A stretch of 6,709 nt of DNA from an uncultured Campylobacter sp. (lineage in GTDB: Bacteria; Campylobacterota; Campylobacteria; Campylobacterales; Campylobacteraceae): the NCBI GenBank assembly GCA_938046705.1, contig CALIWP010000039.1, forward strand, positions 1-6,709, given 5' to 3'. Both the position numbers and the translations under genes were made by a program. This document shows positions 1-4,558 of this stretch, piece after piece; the stretch's first letter is position 1, and every line of letters begins with the position of its first letter. The notes beneath the pieces are model-generated. The model searched no databases. It saw nothing but the letters and a program-made list of their open reading frames with translations, and was not told the origin of the DNA.

Positions 1-267
1 TTAAGTGAGGGCAAATTTGACGGCTTAGATGATTGGGGATTTTGTAGATAAATTTGAGCGAGAATTTACGGCCGTACCATCTAGTGTCTTGCTAGTTAAA
101 ATTTAGCCGTCCGCCTTAACCCGTTTTTAGGCTTTTGATGATATAATTTCTCAAAAATAAGACTTTTGCGGTTTGAGGCGAGTTTAAAAAATAGCAAATT
201 TAATCAGCTTAAATTTAACGCATCCAAAAGCGCAAACGATCTAAAATTTATCAAAAAAGGAGCCAAA
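1..267. other. Upstream spacer; no complete gene
   Basis: No complete gene can be supported here. The forward frame starting at base 1 is open for 16 codons and stops with TAA at 49-51, so the tail of an upstream forward gene could end there, but 16 residues are too few to recognise. The minus strand offers no useful open frame. A 10-bp palindrome, TACGGCCGTA, lies at 67-76. The rest is a promoter and a leader for the oxidoreductase gene. The forward frame of that gene stays open upstream to a TTG at 166, but that start has no ribosome binding site and would add 34 Lys/Asn/Phe-rich residues before a normal flavodoxin-fold N-terminus. Confidence 0.5.
142..147 (+). promoter_or_regulatory. -10 box of the oxidoreductase gene promoter
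   Basis: TATAAT is a perfect match to the sigma-70 -10 consensus, preceded by T-rich sequence (TTTTTAGGCTTTTGATGA), as in Campylobacter promoters that lack a clear -35 box. Transcription would start near 154 and leave a leader of about 114 nt before the ATG at 268. Confidence 0.6.
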
Positions 268-816
268 ATGAAAACGCTAGTAGTTTTATCCCATCCAAAT
301 TTCGCCGCCTCTCGCCTAAACAAGGCGCTGGCAAACGCCGCTAAAAGCGCGGGCGCCCAGGTTCGCCACCTAGAGGGACTTTACGGCACCGACGCCGTTA
401 AAATCGACGTTGCGGCGGAGCAGGAGGCGTTTTTGCGTGCCGATCGCATCGTGTTTTTGTTTCCGATGATGGGCTTTAACGTGCCCTCCATGCTAAAGGC
501 CTACATCGACTACGTGCTTAGCCGCGGCTTTGCCTACGGGCAGGGCGCGAAGATCGCGGGCAAACAGCTGCAAATCGCCGTTAGCGCGGGCGGCGGGCTA
601 GGCGAATACTCCAAGCACGGCGCGATCAAATTTACCCTAAACGAGATTTTGCTACCGCTTCAGTGCTGCGCGGACTTTTGCGAGCTCGTTTACGGGCGGA
701 TTTTTGCTAGCTGCGGCGTGGAGCCGGGCGTGTCTGATAGCGCGATAGAGGCGCATGCGGCGAGATTTACGAAGCTCTTAAACGACGAGCTTGAAGAGCA
801 CGAATATCAAATTTAA
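268..816 (+). CDS. NAD(P)H oxidoreductase, flavodoxin-like fold (KefF/MdaB type)
   Basis: This is a predicted cytoplasmic flavoprotein of 182 residues, a normal size for the NAD(P)H dehydrogenase (quinone)/KefF family (flavodoxin_2 fold), whose members pass two electrons from NAD(P)H to quinones or other acceptors through bound FMN or FAD. The N-terminus MKTLVVLSHPNFAASRLNKAL (residues 1-21) is the first beta strand and flavin phosphate loop. FPMMGFNVPSMLKAYID (65-81) matches the family's FPxxWxxVPxxLKxWxD segment, and RGFAYG (86-91) its GWAYG motif. SAGGGLGEY (106-114) fits the TTGG flavin-contacting loop. The ATG at 268 is chosen because AAAAAAGGAG lies just upstream and the family motif begins at once. 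The aromatic residue usual near position 69 is replaced by Met-Gly, which may alter substrate choice. It appears monocistronic, with its own promoter and a terminator at 859-892. No kefC-type antiporter gene is adjacent, so a potassium-efflux role is not supported; the true substrate is unknown. Confidence 0.88.
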   Translation: MKTLVVLSHPNFAASRLNKALANAAKSAGAQVRHLEGLYGTDAVKIDVAAEQEAFLRADRIVFLFPMMGFNVPSMLKAYIDYVLSRGFAYGQGAKIAGKQLQIAVSAGGGLGEYSKHGAIKFTLNEILLPLQCCADFCELVYGRIFASCGVEPGVSDSAIEAHAARFTKLLNDELEEHEYQI

Positions 817-858
817 CGAGTCAAAAAAGCGCGCTTGCGAGCTTAAATTTACGTCGTT

Positions 859-892
859 AGCGGCGATTTCCCGTGCGGAGTCGCCGCTTTTT
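859..892 (+). terminator. Intrinsic terminator of the oxidoreductase gene
   Basis: AGCGGCGA (859-866) pairs perfectly with TCGCCGCT (881-888) around a 14-nt loop, and the stem runs into TTTTT (888-892). It starts 42 bases after the stop codon of the forward gene, which is the expected place for a rho-independent terminator. Confidence 0.75.
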
Positions 893-977
893 CAAATTTA
901 ACCGCGCAAAATGCCTGCTTGGACTCCCAAACAATGCGAGCGACTCGGCGTATCGCGGGATTCGCGCTATAGTCTTT

Positions 978-1037
978 GCGGAGGGGCGAGCGAGCCTCCC
1001 TCTTCTTGATAGGGGCGGCCTAGACCTCCGCCTTTTT
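978..1037 (+). terminator. Long stem-loop with T tract; terminator or small RNA
   Basis: GCGGAGG (978-984) and CCTCCGC (1025-1031) form a perfect 7-bp stem enclosing 40 nt that can fold further, followed by CTTTTT (1032-1037). The geometry is that of a rho-independent terminator with a large loop, yet the gene upstream already has its own terminator and no gene lies between. It may end a small transcript. A -10-like TATAGT sits at 968-973, immediately before the stem. Confidence 0.4.
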
Positions 1038-1093
1038 AGTGCTTTGCTTTGGAGCGGATGTATTTTACGGCGCGGATTGGTCAAATTTGCAGT

Positions 1094-1135
1094 ATCGCAC
1101 CAAAGCTCGCGACCGTATCTTTTGTCGCGGGCGAT
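1094..1135. repeat. Imperfect inverted repeat (stem-loop)
   Basis: CGCGAC (1108-1113) pairs with GTCGCG (1124-1129) around a 10-nt loop, extended by a G-T pair. ATCGC (1094-1098) and GCGAT (1131-1135) can close an outer stem. No T run follows, so it is not an obvious terminator. Its role is unknown. Confidence 0.4.
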
Positions 1136-1193
1136 GATTTTAGTTTTATGAAATTTTTACGCATTAGGATTTGGCTTTAAATTTTGGTCGTTT

Positions 1194-1199
1194 TAAAAT
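1194..1199 (+). promoter_or_regulatory. Probable -10 box for mqnA
   Basis: TAAAAT is embedded in T/A-rich sequence and would give a transcript start near 1206, about 24 nt before the mqnA ATG. The box lies inside an inverted repeat, AGGATTTG (1166-1173) and CAAATCCT (1204-1211), which could act as an operator or be chance. Confidence 0.4.
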
Positions 1200-1229
1200 A
1201 GCGCAAATCCTTATAAATTCGGAGTTTTT

Positions 1230-1928
1230 ATGATTTTTGGCAAGATTGATTATCTAAATTTGCTTCCTTTTCACGTATTTTTAAAGCGCTCGCGCCTAAG
1301 CTCGCAGGATAAAAAAATCATCGAATTTAAAAAAGGCGTACCAAGCAAACTAAACTGCGATCTGCGCTGCCGCAGGATCGACGCCGCCGTGGTCTCAAGC
1401 ATCGAAAGCCGCAAAAAACGTTACAAAAAGGTGAGCCTTGGCATCGTCGCAAAAGGCGACGTTAAAAGCGTGCTCGTGCGAAAGGGCACCGCCGCGCGTC
1501 CCGACCCCGCGTCTGCTAGCTCAAACGCGCTAGCTGAAGTGCTGGGGCTTGAGGGCGAGGTGCTCATCGGCGACCGCGCGCTAAAGGCGTATCTGCGGGA
1601 GGGCGAGGAGGCGTTTTACGATCTGGGGCGGGCGTGGCGCGAGCGGACGGGCTTGCCGTTTGTTTTCGGGCGATTTTCCTGCGTGAAGGGGCGCGGCGCG
1701 TATGAGCGGCTGGCGCGCGAGTTTTTGCGAGCAAATGTCAAAATCCCAAACTACATCCTCGCCAAATACGCCCAAACCAGAGGCATCAGCGCGGACGATA
1801 TCAAATGGTATCTCAAATTTATCAGCTACGAAATCGGCGCAAAGGAGCAAAAGGCGCTGCGGATATTTTTCAAAGAAGTGCGAAAAAACGGACGCACGGC
1901 GAAGCTTTTGTCACGAGGCGAGCGGTAA
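1230..1928 (+). CDS. mqnA: Chorismate dehydratase MqnA (futalosine pathway)
   Basis: MqnA removes water from chorismate to give 3-[(1-carboxyvinyl)oxy]benzoate, the first step of the futalosine route to menaquinone used by Campylobacter and Helicobacter. It is a cytoplasmic two-lobed protein with the periplasmic-binding-protein fold. The 232 residues show the family marks in order: GKIDYLNLLPF (4-14) with the conserved Asn10, DAAVVSSIES (51-60), DPASASSNAL (92-101), the VLIGDRALKA motif (111-120), and YDLGRAWRERTGLPFVFGRF (130-149), the strongest signature of MqnA/MqnD proteins. The helical C-terminal part (155-232) closes the first lobe and ends in a basic tail. It is somewhat shorter than many homologues (about 260-280), as is usual in Campylobacter. 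MqnD is excluded because the N-terminal motif and order fit MqnA. The start has GGAG at 1221-1224 with 5-nt spacing. The gene stands alone, with its own promoter and a terminator at 1931-1971, so the other mqn genes are elsewhere. Confidence 0.92.
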   Translation: MIFGKIDYLNLLPFHVFLKRSRLSSQDKKIIEFKKGVPSKLNCDLRCRRIDAAVVSSIESRKKRYKKVSLGIVAKGDVKSVLVRKGTAARPDPASASSNALAEVLGLEGEVLIGDRALKAYLREGEEAFYDLGRAWRERTGLPFVFGRFSCVKGRGAYERLAREFLRANVKIPNYILAKYAQTRGISADDIKWYLKFISYEIGAKEQKALRIFFKEVRKNGRTAKLLSRGER

Positions 1929-1930
1929 GC

Positions 1931-1971
1931 GCAAATTTACTCTAGCGCGCTGCTTTTAAATTTGCCTTTTT
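1931..1971 (+). terminator. Probable intrinsic terminator of mqnA
   Basis: GCAAATTT (1931-1938) pairs with AAATTTGC (1958-1965), and TTTTT follows at 1967-1971. The 19-nt loop contains the palindrome AGCGCGCT. It begins two bases after the mqnA stop. The stem is AT-rich, so termination strength is uncertain. Confidence 0.5.
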
Positions 1972-2084
1972 ATCTCGGGCAGTTTTTGCGGTCGTTTAAA
2001 ATGCTTTAGTTTGGACTTGATCCGTCCGCAACGCTAAATTTAACCTCGCTAAGCGACGCATTTTTTAGAAGCTAACAAGATTTA

Positions 2085-2139
2085 GTCAAATTTGAAATTT
2101 GACGGGCAAATTTACGGCTAATCTCGTCAAATTTGCCCG
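2085..2139. repeat. Nested palindromes in the convergent spacer
   Basis: Two inverted repeats overlap at one base. GTCAAATTT-G-AAATTTGAC (2085-2103) is a perfect 19-bp palindrome. CGGGCAAATTT (2103-2113) and AAATTTGCCCG (2129-2139) form a perfect 11-bp stem with a 15-nt loop. They lie between the ends of mqnA and the convergent ankyrin gene, where a bidirectional terminator would be useful, but there is no T run on either side. Because both are built on AAATTT, part of the symmetry comes from the general abundance of that word. Confidence 0.45.
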
Positions 2140-2203
2140 CTTAAATTTACGCCCACCGCGAGCTCAAATTTATCTTTAGGCATCGTCTTTGCGCTGAGAT
2201 TAT

Positions 2204-3586
2204 TTACTTCAAATTTGAGCTTGAACTAGATTTACTTCGGTTACTATCTACGTAAATCACCTTGGCTGGGTTGTTCTTGGTTTTATATATAAACCATCTT
2301 ATTTCATATTGCCTTTTTTCTTCATTTGCCCATTTTATAAAAGTTCTAGCGTCTTTAAACGTTGCATTTTCGTCGGGGCAGTGTTTAAAGTAAGAATTTA
2401 TCGTCTTATCAAATGTTTCTATCATTTTTGGATCTATCGGCTTTGGTTTGTATTTTAAAAGACCGTCTTCATATAGTAGCGAATAAGGAGCATATTTGTA
2501 TTTATTATTCGTTCTTTTTATCTTTTCCTCAGCCTCTTTGTCTCTACCTTGATTCATTTCATAGATGTATTTTTCTTTTGCTTCCGTAAAAGATTTTAAT
2601 TTATCATAGCACGCTTTATACGCCTCCTTTAGCTGCTCCTTAGTCGGAGCATTAGGGAGATCGTATTTTATAAATACCTCAAGCATAGGTTCGTAGTCTT
2701 CGTAGTCATCTAGAATGGCCCAGGCGCTTAGTTTTAACTCTCTGTTTTTATCCTCGCTACTTATACCTTGTAGTCCGCTTCCTATTTTAAACTCTTTGGG
2801 TTTATACCCCGTGCTTAGCATTAGTTCTGCCATTTGGGATAGTTTTTTTGAAACTACGTATTTAAACGGCTCAACTTTGTCGCTTGCGCAAGTATTAACG
2901 CAAACTGGATTATTTATGTCAGTATCAGGGTATAGTCCAGGATGATCCGGGTCTATCGTATAGTTTATAGTTATGTCGTTACCGTCTATTATTAGCGACG
3001 ACATCCATCCATAGCTATCTTTTGAATTAATTATAAAATAAGCCACATACTCCACCTCTTCAAATTTAACCCCTTTTTCTAGTAATATCTTAGCCGTATC
3101 AATGGAGTTTAGCATAATAGCATAAGCCATAGGAGATAGGCCGAATCTATCTTTAGCCCTTATATCGGCTCCTAAATTTATTAGAGCACTAGAGGTATTT
3201 ACGTCACTTCTAAAAGAGCTGTACATCAGCGGGGTTCTTTTATCTCTCATCTCTACGTCTACGCTTAGGTTGTTATCTTTTATAAATTTAACTACGAAAT
3301 CGGTATCTTTTCTATCAAGGGCGGCCCTTAAAGGTACGAGCGTAGCGTTTTTCTCTTTATCGCAAACGATATCTGCGCACCTAAAACCAAAATCGTCTAT
3401 CTCCTCTTGCGTTACGTATTTAGCTAGCTCGGAGTTTGGGTCTATTTTAGTATCGGGAGTGACGGTAAAACCTGTCGGCATAGAGCTCGAACCAAATTTA
3501 CCAAATTTAACTCCCAAAAAAGAAAGGTAAAAGAGGATAGCAGCAAAGGCGGCGATGGTGAATATAAATTTAAAAAAGCTTTGCAA
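2204..3586 (-). CDS. Membrane-anchored ankyrin-repeat protein, probably periplasmic
   Basis: I cannot assign a function to this 460-residue protein. The N-terminus has a hydrophobic stretch, FFKFIFTIAAFAAILFYLSF (about 4-23), flanked by Lys: a signal anchor or uncleaved Sec signal without an obvious cleavage site or lipobox. Ankyrin-like repeats follow at about 81-112, 114-146 (TPLMYSS...LINLGADIRAKD) and 147-176 (GLSPMAYAIMLNSIDTAKILLEKG), with a degenerate one at 237-264. The remainder (about 280-445) is charged and Tyr/Lys-rich with no known domain, ending in a Ser-rich tail. Six cysteines (70, 75, 229, 233, 326, 403), some closely paired, would fit disulfides outside the cytoplasm. The start is TTG at 3586: AAAGGA precedes it by 6 nt, and the next in-frame ATG (codon 36) would lose the anchor. 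An ATG slightly upstream is in another frame and stops soon. Codons and base content are much more AT-rich than in the neighbours, suggesting acquisition by transfer or weaker selection. A protein-protein interaction role is likely from the repeats alone. Confidence 0.75.
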   Translation of the reverse strand: MQSFFKFIFTIAAFAAILFYLSFLGVKFGKFGSSSMPTGFTVTPDTKIDPNSELAKYVTQEEIDDFGFRCADIVCDKEKNATLVPLRAALDRKDTDFVVKFIKDNNLSVDVEMRDKRTPLMYSSFRSDVNTSSALINLGADIRAKDRFGLSPMAYAIMLNSIDTAKILLEKGVKFEEVEYVAYFIINSKDSYGWMSSLIIDGNDITINYTIDPDHPGLYPDTDINNPVCVNTCASDKVEPFKYVVSKKLSQMAELMLSTGYKPKEFKIGSGLQGISSEDKNRELKLSAWAILDDYEDYEPMLEVFIKYDLPNAPTKEQLKEAYKACYDKLKSFTEAKEKYIYEMNQGRDKEAEEKIKRTNNKYKYAPYSLLYEDGLLKYKPKPIDPKMIETFDKTINSYFKHCPDENATFKDARTFIKWANEEKRQYEIRWFIYKTKNNPAKVIYVDSNRSKSSSSSNLK

Positions 3587-3838
3587 ATTTGATCCTTTTG
3601 CTCATGACTAAAATTGCGAAATATTAGCCAAAGGGCGGTTAAATTTGAGTGAAATTTGAAAAACGAGAGTAAATTTGGGGCGGGTTAAAGAGGCTAAAAA
3701 ATCGCGCCGAAAACGGACGGGTTTATCTGGCTAAATTTAAAGCGCAAATTTGACGAGGAAACGGCCGCTCGGGCGACTCGGGCAAGTTAAATTTGCCTGC
3801 CGGCACGAGCCTAGCAAGCAAATTTAAGCGCGCAAGCC
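3587..3838. other. AAATTT-rich spacer between the chaperone and ankyrin genes
   Basis: No gene is seen here on either strand. In particular there is no small Tat-signal protein, which in related Campylobacter formate dehydrogenase loci commonly follows the TorD-like chaperone gene. AAATTT occurs seven times between 3641 and 3825. A weak inverted repeat, GGCAA/TTGCC (3781-3785 and 3793-3797), lies just downstream of the chaperone stop but has no T run, so termination there is unclear. Confidence 0.5.
3621..3626 (-). promoter_or_regulatory. Probable -10 box for the ankyrin gene
   Basis: Read on the minus strand this is TAATAT, one mismatch from the consensus, placing the transcript start near 3614 and giving a leader of about 28 nt before the TTG start codon. 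It suggests that the ankyrin gene has its own transcript rather than being only the tail of the polyferredoxin-chaperone operon. Confidence 0.45.
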
Positions 3839-4558
3839 TCAGTCGTCAAACTCTTGCGAGATGACGGGCGAGAACTCCTCCCAGCGGAGTTTTGTTTTGG
3901 CCGTAGGCATCTTGCTTTGAAACGGCTCTTTTTTCATCGAGGCTACCGCCGCGCTGTCGCCGATCGGCGCAGGAGGAGCCTCTACGCCTAGCACCGCGCG
4001 CTCAAGATCGATAAAATCGCGCAAGATAACCGCGTAAGAGGCGAAAAAGTCGGCATTTTTGTGAGCGGATAAAAATTTGATAAATTCGTCGATAAATTTA
4101 TTCGTAACGTCCGTAAATAGCTTGCTGCTGATATTTGCCGCGCCCGCTACTTCATCGCGCAAAAAGGTCGCCGTGGCTAAAAATATAAATCCGACATAGT
4201 CCTCGCTATCTTTGCAGACCTCTTTGTCCCTGCGGTACGGGCTTAGCTTCAGGCACTCGATCACGCGTAGCCTAGCTGCGCCGTCGTCGCGTCCGTCCTC
4301 GTAAAATGAAGCGTTTAGCGGGATATTGGAGTAAGAAAAGTCAAAAAGCACGTCGTTTTGCTCTCTGGCGAATTTCTCAAAGTCAAATTTGGCTAAATTT
4401 GCAAACGCAGCCTCGCTCTGAGGCGTAACCGGGCTAGTCGCTAGGTAGGCTAGCTGCTCGCGCCAGCGGTCAAATTTACCGCCGTGCTCGTGAAAAAACA
4501 GCGGATAGGCCAAAAACTCGTAAAAATACGCGCGCGCCTTGGTTAAGTTATTATCCAT
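3839..4558 (-). CDS. TorD-family chaperone, probably for formate dehydrogenase
   Basis: TorD/DmsD-type chaperones are all-helical cytoplasmic proteins that bind a specific molybdo- or tungsto-enzyme and its Tat signal, holding it until cofactor insertion is complete. The 239 residues fit the family: ARAYFYEFLAYPLFF (8-22) is the first-helix motif, LFDFSYSNIPLNASFYEDG (71-89) matches the family's central loop where a Tyr-Ser/Pro segment precedes the next helix, and EDYVGFIFLATATFLRDE (119-136) corresponds to the signature around ExDHxGxELxF, with the His replaced by Val. Residues about 193-239 form a Pro/Ala-rich and charged tail beyond the usual fold, likely disordered. The start codon overlaps the upstream polyferredoxin gene by 8 bp (ATGGATAA), with AAGAGG as the binding site inside that gene, so the two are translationally coupled. 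The partner is inferred from the polyferredoxin and the nearby selA; the Campylobacter equivalent is sometimes called FdhM. Another molybdoenzyme as client remains possible, since no structural gene follows. Confidence 0.8.
   Translation of the reverse strand: MDNNLTKARAYFYEFLAYPLFFHEHGGKFDRWREQLAYLATSPVTPQSEAAFANLAKFDFEKFAREQNDVLFDFSYSNIPLNASFYEDGRDDGAARLRVIECLKLSPYRRDKEVCKDSEDYVGFIFLATATFLRDEVAGAANISSKLFTDVTNKFIDEFIKFLSAHKNADFFASYAVILRDFIDLERAVLGVEAPPAPIGDSAAVASMKKEPFQSKMPTAKTKLRWEEFSPVISQEFDD

Larger units (their letters stand above)
817..1229. other. Hairpin-rich spacer without a convincing gene
   Basis: These 413 bases contain open frames on both strands (about 873-1151 forward, 857-1084 reverse), but neither has a ribosome binding site or a recognisable protein. 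The translations are Arg/Leu-rich, as expected from shadow frames in GC-rich DNA. What the spacer does hold is three stem-loops (859-888, 978-1031, 1094-1135), the first two followed by T runs, then the promoter of mqnA. A decayed gene cannot be excluded, but I recognise no remnant. Confidence 0.6.

Noticed and set aside
978..1037. Possible tRNA in the GC-rich stem region
   Set aside because: The 7-bp outer stem invites the idea, but the enclosed length is too short for a tRNA and there is no anticodon arm, T-loop GTTCGA-like sequence or CCA-type end.
857..1084. Reverse open frame of 75 codons in the same spacer
   Set aside because: Extremely Arg-rich translation with no domain; typical of an antisense frame in GC-rich DNA.
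873..1151. Forward open frame of 92 codons in the spacer
   Set aside because: It starts with GTG without a ribosome binding site, runs through a terminator stem and two other hairpins, and resembles no protein I know.
1581..1959. Open frames opposite and overlapping the end of mqnA
   Set aside because: mqnA is securely identified in this stretch; the other frames have no family features and no start signals.
2036..2171. AAATTT repeats as a possible CRISPR array
   Set aside because: The repeated word is only 6-7 bases, spacing is irregular (7 to 52 bases), and it occurs throughout the window, including inside genes.
2715..3530. Forward open frames opposite the ankyrin gene
   Set aside because: The minus-strand protein has a signal anchor, repeats and a ribosome binding site; the forward frames are Ser/Leu-rich shadows.
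3600..3605. ATG at 3603-3605 as start of the ankyrin gene
   Set aside because: It is out of frame with the ankyrin gene and meets a stop after eleven codons; the TTG at 3586 with AAAGGA upstream fits better.
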